Shown in pieces: positions 52,396 through 60,185 of a stretch of 64,000 nt of DNA; within the stretch, counting starts at the first letter, position 1; every line of letters starts with the position of its first letter. A program made the position numbers and the translations under genes. Below the pieces are notes generated by a model. That model was not told where the DNA came from, made no database searches, and was given only the letters and a program-made list of their open reading frames with translations. Source of the stretch: Actinomadura mexicana (lineage in GTDB: Bacteria > Actinomycetota > Actinomycetes > Streptosporangiales > Streptosporangiaceae); NCBI RefSeq assembly GCF_900188105.1, contig NZ_FZNP01000002.1:186001-250000 (forward strand), read 5' to 3'.

Positions 52396-53865
52396 TCATG
52401 GTGTTTCGTTTGTTTCGCGGGACGGGGTGCCGCGTGCGCCGCCGAAGTCCTGGTTCACGAGGGAGGCGACGATCCGTCCGCCCATCGCGACGAGCGGGAG
52501 GCCGCCGCCCGGATGCGCCGACCCGCCCACCAGGTAGAGGCCGCGCCGCGGGCCGCGGTTGCCCGGTCGGCGGAACGGAGCGAGACGTCCCTGGTAGGCG
52601 GTGCCGTAGATGGCCCCGCCCCAGGCGCCGTACCGGTCGCGCAGGTCGGCGGGCGTGAACATGTCCACGAACCGGAGCCGTCCCGAGAGGTCGTGCCCGC
52701 GTTTCGCCAGCCGCTCCAGCACCATGTCCCGGTACGACTCGCGGGACATCGGCCACCGGCCGGGATCGCGCGCCGGGACGTTCACCAGCATCACCCAGTT
52801 CTCGGCCCCGCCCGGGGCCTGCGTCGGGTCGTCCACCGCCGAGCAGCCGATGTGGACGGTCGGGTCGTCCGGCGGCACCTTCCGGTGGAAGATGTCGTCG
52901 AACTCCTTCCGGTAGTCCGCCGAGAAGACGACGGAGTGGTGCGGCAGGTCCTCGGTCCGGCCGTCCACCCCCGCGAGCAGCAGAAGCGCCGACGACGACA
53001 GGCCGAGCCCGGCGAGCCTGCGCAGCCGGCGCCGGTCGGGCAGCAGCCAGCCGTACAGCGCCGCGGCATCGGCGTTGACGATCACGGCGTCGGCGCTCAC
53101 CCGCTCCCCCGACGCCAGCACCACGCCCGAGACCGCCGACCGGCCGGCGGCCACTTCCACCACCTCGGTCCCCGTGTGCACCTCGACGCCCGCGGCGGTC
53201 AGGAGCCGGGCGAGGGCGTCGGCGATCCGCGGCAGGCCGCCCGCGACGTACCAGCCGCCGTCCCCGTGCTCGATGGCCGGCACGCAGCCGAGGGCGGCCG
53301 GCGCCTGGTACGGGCTCGACCCCGCGTACGTCGCGTACCGGCCGACGTACTGGCGCATCCGCGGATCGTCGAAGAAGCGCCGCGCCAGGCCGTCCAGCGT
53401 CCGGCCCGGCGCGACCGAGAACAGGTCGCCGATCCGGGGCCGTTCGGGAGGACGGCCCAGCGGCCCGGCGAAGAACGTCCGCTCCGAGGCCGCGTAGCAC
53501 TCCCGCGCCCAGCCGTAGAAGGACCGCCAGGCCGCGCCCTGCCCGGGGCTCAGGCGGTCGACCTCCTGCTCCATCCGGCCGGGGCCGCGGAACGCGCGCA
53601 GCCGCGACCCGTCGGCGAAGCGGTACCGGCACAGCTCGTCCAGTTCCACCAGCGGGACGTCCACGCCGAGTTCCCGGAACAGGCGCGGCATGGTCAGCAG
53701 GGACGGGCCGAGCGAGAACGCGAACCCGTCCCGCTCGTGCTCCGCCAGCTTCCCGCCGAGCCGGTCCAGCCGCTCGTAGAGCCGGACCTCGTGGCCCCCG
53801 CGCGCCAGCCGCAGCGCGGCGGTCATCCCGCCGACCCCGCCGCCGACCACGATCACTTCCGCCAT
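52396..53865 (-). CDS. Carotenoid desaturase/oxidase of the CrtI/CrtD/CrtP family
   Basis: 489 residues. FAD motif VIVVGGGVGGMTAALRLARGG at the N-terminus, SLGPSLLTMPRLF, and C-terminal LVGGSAHPGGGLPLVAMGGRIVAS. It is distinct from CrtI in the same cluster. Overlap of its start with the CruF-like gene favours a CrtD-type role: 3,4-desaturation of a 1-hydroxy carotenoid. A CrtP-like oxidase role is the alternative. Confidence 0.88.
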   Translation of the reverse strand: MAEVIVVGGGVGGMTAALRLARGGHEVRLYERLDRLGGKLAEHERDGFAFSLGPSLLTMPRLFRELGVDVPLVELDELCRYRFADGSRLRAFRGPGRMEQEVDRLSPGQGAAWRSFYGWARECYAASERTFFAGPLGRPPERPRIGDLFSVAPGRTLDGLARRFFDDPRMRQYVGRYATYAGSSPYQAPAALGCVPAIEHGDGGWYVAGGLPRIADALARLLTAAGVEVHTGTEVVEVAAGRSAVSGVVLASGERVSADAVIVNADAAALYGWLLPDRRRLRRLAGLGLSSSALLLLAGVDGRTEDLPHHSVVFSADYRKEFDDIFHRKVPPDDPTVHIGCSAVDDPTQAPGGAENWVMLVNVPARDPGRWPMSRESYRDMVLERLAKRGHDLSGRLRFVDMFTPADLRDRYGAWGGAIYGTAYQGRLAPFRRPGNRGPRRGLYLVGGSAHPGGGLPLVAMGGRIVASLVNQDFGGARGTPSRETNETP

Positions 53866-54710
53866 GCGCGCCTCCATGCCGGGACGGCGAACGCCCCCAT
53901 CGCCACCCCGCCCGCCGCCGCGACCAGCGGGTCCCGCGGCTCGAACACCGCCGCGAACGCCAGCGTCTCCATGCCCGCCATCACCGAGTACAGCGTGACG
54001 AGCCCCCGGGAGGGGCCGGGCTCCGAGGACGGGCCGTACCCCCGAGCCGACCCGTGCCACCAAACCGGGCCGTGCCTCCAAGCCGGAACGGCGGCGTCCT
54101 CCCGTCCCACGATCAGATCTATCGCCAGCATGACCAGGAAGGACACCACCAGCCATCCGGCGAAGTTGCTGAGCGGCACGCCGCGGTAGGGGCCGCCGTC
54201 CGCCCACGTCCACAGGCCGAGCCGCAGCATCTGCGGGTCCAGGAACAGGTCCCACGCCGTCAGCGCCGCGGCCCCGGCCGCCCACCGCGCGAACCGATTC
54301 CCCGGCGCGATCGCGGTCGCGACGGCGTGCGCGGCCAGGCCCATGCCGCCCCACGCCGCCGCCACGATGACCGGCACGCCGCCGGCCTGCGGCCGCAGCA
54401 CCGAGGTGTAGGAGTACTCCCCGAACGGCAGCCCCGTGCGGATGCCGGCCCATTCGGCCGCGTACCCGATGGCCACCGTCGCGGCGAAGGCCCCGGCCGC
54501 CCGGCCGGGGCCCCGCCGGTCGGCGAGGAACGCCACGGCGCTGGCGGACAGCAGCACCACGACGACGCTCGTCAGCCGGATCGGCTCAGGTCTCAGCCCG
54601 GACGCGACCTGGGCCGCCACCATCGCGGCCAGCAGCCCGGCGCCGAGCAGTCCGAGGGGTCGCGACACCCGCGCGTCCCAGCCGAGCCGCGTTCTGCGCA
54701 CAAAGCCCAC
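53853..54710 (-). CDS. CruF-like carotenoid hydratase (DUF422 membrane protein)
   Basis: 285 residues, seven or so hydrophobic helices. Family segments: AEWAGIRTGLPFGEYSYTS, ALTAWDLFLDPQM, and LGLWTW...YRGVPLSNFAGWLVVSF. CruF adds water across the terminal double bond of lycopene-type carotenoids to give 1-hydroxy ends. GTG at 54710 is the first start; later GTGs are possible. Its stop overlaps the desaturase start by 13 bp, so this gene leads a three-gene minus-strand operon. Confidence 0.9.
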   Translation of the reverse strand: MGFVRRTRLGWDARVSRPLGLLGAGLLAAMVAAQVASGLRPEPIRLTSVVVVLLSASAVAFLADRRGPGRAAGAFAATVAIGYAAEWAGIRTGLPFGEYSYTSVLRPQAGGVPVIVAAAWGGMGLAAHAVATAIAPGNRFARWAAGAAALTAWDLFLDPQMLRLGLWTWADGGPYRGVPLSNFAGWLVVSFLVMLAIDLIVGREDAAVPAWRHGPVWWHGSARGYGPSSEPGPSRGLVTLYSVMAGMETLAFAAVFEPRDPLVAAAGGVAMGAFAVPAWRRAWRK

Positions 54711-54753
54711 ACGACCACTTCGTACCGAGGCGCCTCACCGGATGCATCGATCG

Positions 54754-54990
54754 TCAGGCCGCGGCCCGGACGCGCGGCAGCAGCAGCCCCGCCACGGCGA
54801 TGAGCAGGCCCAGACCGGCCGCCATGAGGAAGACCCGGTCGTAACCGGCGGCGAGGGCGGCGGTCGTGGCCGGCGCGCCGGGCGCCGCCTGCGTCCGCGC
54901 GGTGGCCGCCGTCGCGAGCACCGCCAGGCCCACAGCACCGCCCGCCTGAGCGGCGGTGTTGGCCAGCCCGCCGATGACCCCCGCGTCGCG
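54754..54990 (-). pseudogene. 3' fragment of a DHA2-type MFS transporter gene
   Basis: Frame encodes the last two helices and loop of an EmrB/QacA-type transporter: RDAGVIGGLANTAAQAGGAV, then YDRVFLMAAGLGLLIAVAGLLLP and a stop. The match stops abruptly near 54990, and the upstream DNA is unrelated and has no start codon in frame. The rest of the gene has been removed by deletion or rearrangement. Confidence 0.75.
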
Positions 54991-55471
54991 CCGCCTTGAA
55001 AGGGTGGGTTGGTGTTATCTCACGTCTGGGTAGGCGTCCAGGGGGGCCTGGATGGGGCACAAGGGATGAAGCGGGCACCGTGGAGGTGCCGAGAGCACGG
55101 GTGAGCTTACCGACGGTGCGGGCGGGTTCATTTCGGACGAGAGTGACCTCCGGACGACGGTTGTTATCTGCCCGCCTCCAGGTCGGCTTCGGACACGGGT
55201 GGAAGCGCTGCGTGATCAAAGCTCACCGTCTGGACGGTGCACTGGGCGAACAGTTGGGGTGGCGGAGCGGTCGAGGGGCTCCCAGTCGGAGTTCGGCATT
55301 ACGGGCCGCTTACTCGACCTGGTCTTTCGGGGATGTCGACTGAGCGTGCGTGATCCCGGGCGCGTCTTGTCTGGTCACGATTACGCCCGGGTGGGTGGCC
55401 GTGGCCGGTTGCCTCGGTACTGTAGATCAAGAAGGAGCACAAACAAGATTCCCTAATCGAGGAGTTCTCGC
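54991..55471. other. Non-coding gap right of a rearrangement junction
   Basis: About 480 bp with no supported gene. It begins where the MFS fragment is cut off. GTTATCT occurs at about 55013 and 55162. The right end carries the promoter region and GAGGAG ribosome binding site of the repeat protein. Confidence 0.45.
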
Positions 55472-56515
55472 ATGTCCGAGATCACCACCACCAAGGCGCC
55501 TTTCAACACCGACGCTCCGGCACGTGCGACCAGGATCTCTTTCCTGAACCACCTGAGGGCTCGCTTGGTCTTCGACAAGCACGACTACGACCGCTACGTC
55601 GACGCCCGCAAGGCCGGTGCCACCCACGCGGAGGTGCTGGAGGCTCGCGCCGACGGCGTGCCCCTGTGGGACTACACCAAGGCCCGCAAGGCCGGTGCCA
55701 CCCACGCGGAGGTGCTGGAGGCTCGCGCCGATGGTGCCGACGTCGGGCACTACGCCATGGCGCGAATCGCCGGTGCCGCCCACGCGGAGGCACTGGAGGC
55801 TCACGCCCGCGGCGTCAACGTGGCGTTGTACGCCGGCGCGCGGGGCCTGGCCGACATCCTCAGTTGGCGGGGGGCCTCAGAGTGCGACAGCGCTTCCCAC
55901 GCGGAGGCGTTGGAGGCACACGCTCACGGCATCGACCTGAAGCGCTACGCCAAAGCGCGGCAGGAACACCACGCCTCCCACGAGGCCGTTCTGTTCGGCC
56001 ACGCCAGCGGGATCGACGTGGCCGACTACGCCCACGCGCTGAAGGCCGGCGCCACCCACGCGGAGGTGCTGGAAATCCAGGCCGAGGGCATCGTCCTGCG
56101 CTGCTACGCCGAGGCGCGCGGCAACAGCGCGTCTCACGCGGAGGTGCTGGAGGCGCACGCCAATGGCATCAAGGTGTGGGACTACCGGTCCGCGAGGGCT
56201 CGGGTCGCCACGCACGCGCAGGTGCTGGAGGTGCACGCCATCGGCATCGACGTGGGTCAGTACGCGTCCGTGCTGCCTCACGCCACGCACGCGGAGGTGC
56301 TGGACGCCCACGCCAAGGACGTCGACCTGGACGAGTACCGGGACGTGCGCAGCTACGAGGGCTTCCGGTCGCACGAGGAAGCCCTGGAGGTCTGCCTCGC
56401 GGGCATCCCCTGGGAGAGGTACGTCTCCGCAACGCGCGCGCTTTACCCCGCCTCTCACGCCGAGGTGGTCAAAGCGCTCCTGGACTCCCCCGACCGCGAG
56501 GATTGGGAAGACTGA
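55472..56515 (+). CDS. Protein of about eleven 26-residue repeats, unknown family
   Basis: 347 residues; ATG preceded by GAGGAG. After a 40-residue head, the whole protein consists of about 11 repeats of 26-28 residues with consensus Y-x-x-A-R-x-A-G-A-T-H-A-E-V-L-E-A-H-A-x-G-I-D-V-x-x. The Tyr, the small-residue turn plus His-Ala-Glu, and Gly-Ile/Val-Asp are best kept; one repeat carries a 10-residue insertion. The pattern suggests stacked helix-turn-helix hairpins, as in ankyrin- or TPR-type binding scaffolds. The first two repeats are identical over about 49 bp at the DNA level, so copy number changed recently. No signal peptide, membrane helix or catalytic motif. Confidence 0.85.
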   Translation: MSEITTTKAPFNTDAPARATRISFLNHLRARLVFDKHDYDRYVDARKAGATHAEVLEARADGVPLWDYTKARKAGATHAEVLEARADGADVGHYAMARIAGAAHAEALEAHARGVNVALYAGARGLADILSWRGASECDSASHAEALEAHAHGIDLKRYAKARQEHHASHEAVLFGHASGIDVADYAHALKAGATHAEVLEIQAEGIVLRCYAEARGNSASHAEVLEAHANGIKVWDYRSARARVATHAQVLEVHAIGIDVGQYASVLPHATHAEVLDAHAKDVDLDEYRDVRSYEGFRSHEEALEVCLAGIPWERYVSATRALYPASHAEVVKALLDSPDREDWED

Positions 56516-56576
56516 CGGAGCCCATCCTGGCTCGGCCGTACCCCCACCCACCGTCTTCGAGGCGGAGGGTGTGTGC

Positions 56577-56993
56577 TCAACGATCGCGCGTGCCCCAGGG
56601 CACGCGCGAGGAACTGCACCAGGCCGGCCTGCCCCTCGTCGGGCGGGCCGGTTTCCCTTTCAGCAGCCGGCTGCTGCGCGTGGCCGCTACTGCCTCTTCC
56701 GTCCCTGCTGAGTTCGACGGTACGGGGAGTCCGGAGGTGATGGCGCCGGGGACTGGGAACCGGGGGGCTGGTGAATCCAGCCAGACGGTCTGCTCTTCGG
56801 CCGTCACCGAAAGCCGAACCGCATCGGACCAAGGCCCGCCGGAATCAAGCCACCACTCGTAGGCCCGCTGAAGCTCGTCCAAGAGCCGGGCGCGGCCCGT
56901 GGTGGCGAACAAGACCAGGGACTGTTTGGTCGTGGATACACGGGCGTAGCCGAGTTCGAGTCCGCCCCGAAGATGATCGCTGCCGGTTCCCAC
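56577..56993 (-). pseudogene. Chimeric remnant: resolvase N-terminus joined to another gene tail
   Basis: From a GTG at 56993 the frame reads LELGYARVSTTKQSL, the start of serine resolvases/invertases including the catalytic Ser. Then, near 56930, it switches to unrelated sequence (LLDELQRAYEWWLDSGGP, LSVTAEEQTVWLDSP) that resembles the C-terminal end of actinomycete methyltransferase-type proteins. The remaining C-terminus is low-quality. The resolvase core is missing. This looks like a recombination scar rather than a working gene. Confidence 0.5.
56585..56608. terminator. Hairpin after the repeat-protein gene
   Basis: CGCGCGTGCCC and GGGCACGCGCG form an 11-bp perfect stem around CA, 70 bp after the stop of the repeat-protein gene. 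Confidence 0.55.
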
Positions 56994-57044
56994 CCTCGGA
57001 TCGTACCGAAATCGGTTCCGTACGGCTCTTCTGGAACACCTCTT

Positions 57045-57245
57045 GTGGAACGGCTTCCGGAACGGGCAGTGTCCGTCGGTGTCCGATTCTCCGGTGCGGC
57101 CCTGGCGGAACGGGTCAAGGAACTGTGGTGCGCCCTGGCGGAGGAGACCGTGACCGGCCTGCCCGAGCAGACCGTGGCGGACCTGCCCGGCGTGCTCGGC
57201 ACCCTGACCGCCAACGTCGACACCCGGCGCCCACGCGCCCGATGA
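57045..57245 (+). pseudogene. C-terminal fragment, possibly of a MarR-type regulator
   Basis: The frame ends with a convincing helical tail (LAERVKELWCALAEETVTGL, VADLPGVLGTLTANVD) like the dimerisation end of MarR proteins. There is no HTH upstream; sequence before about 57045 is antisense to the resolvase remnant. Probably a truncated gene; a short real protein from GTG 57045 is possible. Confidence 0.35.
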
Positions 57246-57270
57246 CACCCGCCGGCCGTGATGCGCCGCC

Positions 57271-57307
57271 CCGGCCTCCCCCCGGCGTAACGCCGGGGGG
57301 AGGCCGG
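57271..57307. terminator. Very strong 17-bp hairpin
   Basis: CCGGCCTCCCCCCGGCG and CGCCGGGGGGAGGCCGG pair without mismatch around TAA. It lies 10 bp beyond the stop of the PL9 lyase gene on the minus strand and downstream of the plus-strand fragment, and can serve either. Confidence 0.75.
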
Positions 57308-57317
57308 GTTCATGCCG

Positions 57318-58895
57318 TCACGGGTTCTGGGTCCTCCCTCCGAAAGTCACGACGAGGCGGCCGTCGGACGCGAAGGACCAGCCGAGCCCGCCCGCGTAGG
57401 AGGAGCACCGGGAGCCGTTCGAACCGGACCAGAACTGGTTGGACCCATCGGCGTCGCCGACGACCTTGTCGTTCGATCCGTCCACGCCGAACCGGCACGA
57501 GGTGTTGTTCCGGAACACCGAGGTGCCCGCGTCGAACGAGAAGTTGCGCTCGCTGTTGTCGATGCTGACGTTGTCCGACACGGTCATCGGGCCGGGGTTC
57601 CTGTTGTAGGTGAACCCGTGGTGGCCGTTGTCGTAGGCGATGTCGCGCCGGACGATGTGCTTGACCGCGATGTCCTCGCCGCCGAGCTTGTAGCCGTTGC
57701 GGTCGCCGTTCCCGGCCTGGCCGCCGTTGGAGAGCGTGCCGTTGCCGTAGGAGAGGGAGTCCTCGATGGTCACCGGGCCGATGGCGCCGGTGTCGCTCTT
57801 GGTGTAGAGGTCCCAGCCGTCGTCGATGTTGTTGTGGGAGACGTCGTAGCGGAAGACGTTGCCGGAGCCGATGGTGAGCTTCGCGGCGAAGCCGTCGGCG
57901 TCCTCCCCGTCGGAGTCGGCGTTGTCGTGCGACTCCGCGCTCACCACGAGGTTGTCGGCCGGCCACTGGTCGCGCGGCGTGTCGGAGGCGACCCGGGAGA
58001 TCTGCAGTCCGGAGTCGCGGTTGAAGCGGGTCACCGTGCGCTCGATGACATTGCCGCTGCCGCCCACGAAGATCCCGTTGTCGCCGGCGTGCTCGACGAC
58101 GACGCCGCGGACGTGCCAGTACGACCCGTTCACGGCGAGGCCGCGGTTGGCGGGGTCCTCGCTCATGGCGGCGAAGTTCAGCACCGGGGTCTCGCCGGGA
58201 TAGGCGAACAGCTCCGTGGGATCGCCCTGCGCGCCGTTCCGGCCCTGCGGGATGGCGACCGTCTGCGAGTAGCGGTAGGTCCCGCCGCGCAGGTAGATCG
58301 TCCCGCCGGAGGCGATGCGCCCGATCGCGGAGGTGAGGGTGGTCGGGTCCGACTGCGTCCCGGCCGCGCCGTCGCTGCCGTTCGGGGCCGCGTACAGCGT
58401 GTCGCCGCCGGTGGGCGGCGGGGTGTCCCCCGTGTCGGCCTCGACGTAGTCGATGTTCGGCAGTCCCTCGGCGCCGGTGGGGGTGAACCGGATCGTGTTG
58501 GCGCCCGCGCTCACCGGCACCGTGATCGTCTTGGTGGCCCAGGCGTCCCACGAGGCGGTCCCCTCGAACGACACCCCCGGGACGGCCGCGCCGTTCACCG
58601 CGACGTCCGTGGCCCGCGCGGCGGAGGTGCCGTTGGCGAAGCGGACCCGCAGCGTCGCGTTGCCGGCCACCGGAGCGTTCACCGTTAACTGCGCGTAGGC
58701 GCCGGCCCGATTGGTGCCGTTGCAGAATCCGCTGCCGGAGTAGCCGCTGTGGTCGGAGTCGATGGTGCCGGTGCACACCGCGGGGGAGGTCTCGGCCTCG
58801 TAGCGGGTGGTGGCGGCATGCGCGGCGGCGCCGGGCAGGGCGACGAGCGCACCGGCCAGCAGGCCGCCGCACGCGATGAGTGGTCTCAGCTGCAT
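57318..58895 (-). CDS. Secreted PL9-type pectate lyase with N-terminal CBM
   Basis: 525 residues; ATG at 58895 after CTGGAGAA. Signal peptide 1-27 (LIACGGLLAGALVALPG...AHA). Residues 28-150 form a CBM6/35-like beta-sandwich (RYEAETSPAV, SGYSGSGFCNG, NTIRFTPTGAEGLPNIDYVE). The rest is a right-handed beta-helix of polysaccharide lyase family 9: LYAAPNGSDGAAGTQSDPTT, DGFAAKLTIGSGN, NNIDDGWDLYTKS and RNGYKLGGED, where Ca-binding Asp and the base Lys reside in Pel9A. It cleaves pectate or related uronan outside the cell. An upstream LacI-type palindrome suggests sugar control. Confidence 0.93.
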   Translation of the reverse strand: MQLRPLIACGGLLAGALVALPGAAAHAATTRYEAETSPAVCTGTIDSDHSGYSGSGFCNGTNRAGAYAQLTVNAPVAGNATLRVRFANGTSAARATDVAVNGAAVPGVSFEGTASWDAWATKTITVPVSAGANTIRFTPTGAEGLPNIDYVEADTGDTPPPTGGDTLYAAPNGSDGAAGTQSDPTTLTSAIGRIASGGTIYLRGGTYRYSQTVAIPQGRNGAQGDPTELFAYPGETPVLNFAAMSEDPANRGLAVNGSYWHVRGVVVEHAGDNGIFVGGSGNVIERTVTRFNRDSGLQISRVASDTPRDQWPADNLVVSAESHDNADSDGEDADGFAAKLTIGSGNVFRYDVSHNNIDDGWDLYTKSDTGAIGPVTIEDSLSYGNGTLSNGGQAGNGDRNGYKLGGEDIAVKHIVRRDIAYDNGHHGFTYNRNPGPMTVSDNVSIDNSERNFSFDAGTSVFRNNTSCRFGVDGSNDKVVGDADGSNQFWSGSNGSRCSSYAGGLGWSFASDGRLVVTFGGRTQNP

Positions 58896-59306
58896 CGTCG
58901 TTCTCCAGTCGAATATCTGAGCAGGGTCGAGAATTGCGCGGCGACCGAGGTGGCCGCCACCCATCGATCGTTCACGAATTACCGCGGGAGGCGGGGGCGA
59001 GCGAGCCCATGACGAAGGAATGGGGCACACAGGAAAGACGCCTTTCTGTCGCGATCGCGGCCGCTGCCATGGGGCCGCTCATCGAGGTGGGAGCGGATGG
59101 ACGATCGATTCACGACCGTCCTCAGAAAGCGCTTTCTAACACATTAAATCCGCACCGCGAAGACGTCAACAGGACTGCAAGTGTTTCATAACATCGCCCT
59201 GGAACCATGCGTCACTAAACACAGGAGAATCCACAAACGCCCGGAACGCAAAGTGCCATAGCACCGAAACTTCGCCGGTCGAATTAACGGCCGCTCGACC
59301 TCGGTA
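58896..59306. other. Promoter region of the lyase gene
   Basis: About 410 bp upstream of the PL9 gene, after the hydrolase stop. It has no supported gene. It includes the palindrome at 59124-59137 and an AT-richer stretch around 59138-59260. The distance shows that the lyase has its own promoter despite being co-directional with the operon to the right. Confidence 0.5.
59124..59137. promoter_or_regulatory. LacI-type operator palindrome
   Basis: AGAAAGCGCTTTCT, a perfect 14-bp palindrome centred on CG, the form bound by LacI-family sugar repressors in actinomycetes (AAAGCGCTTT core). It lies about 230 bp before the PL9 start. The repressor gene is not in the window. Confidence 0.7.
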
Positions 59307-60185
59307 CTACTGGCGCGGATCGCCGCGGACGATCTCGGCGAGCCAGGCGAAGGCCGCTTCCTGCATGGCGCGGTCGAAGCGGTGCGGGGCGTCGAAGAAC
59401 AGGCCGGTGTAGCGGCCGGGCGCGTCCCGGTAGGTGTCCGCGATCTGGCGATGGGCCCGGCGCATGCCGGTCACGGGGAAGAGCGGATCCGCGGCGGCGT
59501 AGAGGACCATCCGCGGAGCCGGGGCACGTGCGGCCACCACGCCGGGCCAGTCCGCCAGCCGGGTCAGCCCCGGCGGAAACAGCATCCAGGAGTGGGCCGC
59601 CACGTGCTCCGCACGAAGGTCACGGAACGAGGAAACGGCCGCGGCCATCACCACCGCGCACACACCGGAGCCGAGCGCCCCCAGAACAGCGGCCCGCACC
59701 CCGCCCGCCGAAAGCCCGATCGCGGAGACACAGGCCGCACCTGACAAGGAGGCCACGTCTGACGCAGCCCTGTCCGAGCCAGAGGCGCTGTCTGCGACAG
59801 AAGCCGGGCCTGGGGCGGAGGCCATGCCCGGAGGGGAAACATCGCCTGACACGGAGGGCGAGTCCGAGACGGAAGCCGTGCTCGATCCAGAGGCCGGGCC
59901 TGGAACACGGACGCGCAGATCGAGAACGCCCAGGGCGTTTCGGAGGCGTTCGGCCAGGTCCGGCCCTGGCGACGGGAAGAGCCCCCGGTCACGGCGAGCG
60001 ATCTCCGCCAGCTCCGCAAGCTCCACCCAGTCCGCACTCTCCACCCGGTCCACCTCCTCTCCCCGGCCAACGCTCTCTGCCCGAGCCGCACTCTCCACCC
60101 GGGCCGCACTCTCCACCCGGCCCACGCGCTCCGCTTGGTTCGTGCGCTCGCCCCAGCCGGAGTGCGATGCCTGGTTCGGGTGCAT
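59307..60185 (-). CDS. Unusual alpha/beta hydrolase with low-complexity insertion
   Basis: 292 residues; ATG overlaps the preceding stop by 1 bp. The C-terminal half has a normal alpha/beta-hydrolase end: nucleophile elbow IGLSAGGVRAA, Asp in YAAADPLFPVTG and His in FDAPHRFDRAM. The first half is odd: an N-terminal repetitive stretch (GRVESAARVESAARAESVGR), one normal helix region (ELAEIARRDRGLFPSPGPDLAERL), then 60 residues of Ser/Ala/Pro repeats where the first beta strands should be. It may be a deacetylase or esterase for pectin-derived sugars; activity is doubtful. Confidence 0.6.
   Translation of the reverse strand: MHPNQASHSGWGERTNQAERVGRVESAARVESAARAESVGRGEEVDRVESADWVELAELAEIARRDRGLFPSPGPDLAERLRNALGVLDLRVRVPGPASGSSTASVSDSPSVSGDVSPPGMASAPGPASVADSASGSDRAASDVASLSGAACVSAIGLSAGGVRAAVLGALGSGVCAVVMAAAVSSFRDLRAEHVAAHSWMLFPPGLTRLADWPGVVAARAPAPRMVLYAAADPLFPVTGMRRAHRQIADTYRDAPGRYTGLFFDAPHRFDRAMQEAAFAWLAEIVRGDPRQ

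Noticed and set aside
56577..57248. Full-length 223-residue protein containing the resolvase-like segment
   Set aside because: Sequence upstream of GTG 56993 in this frame is antisense to the plus-strand fragment and lacks resolvase features; the resolvase core is missing, so it was called a remnant.
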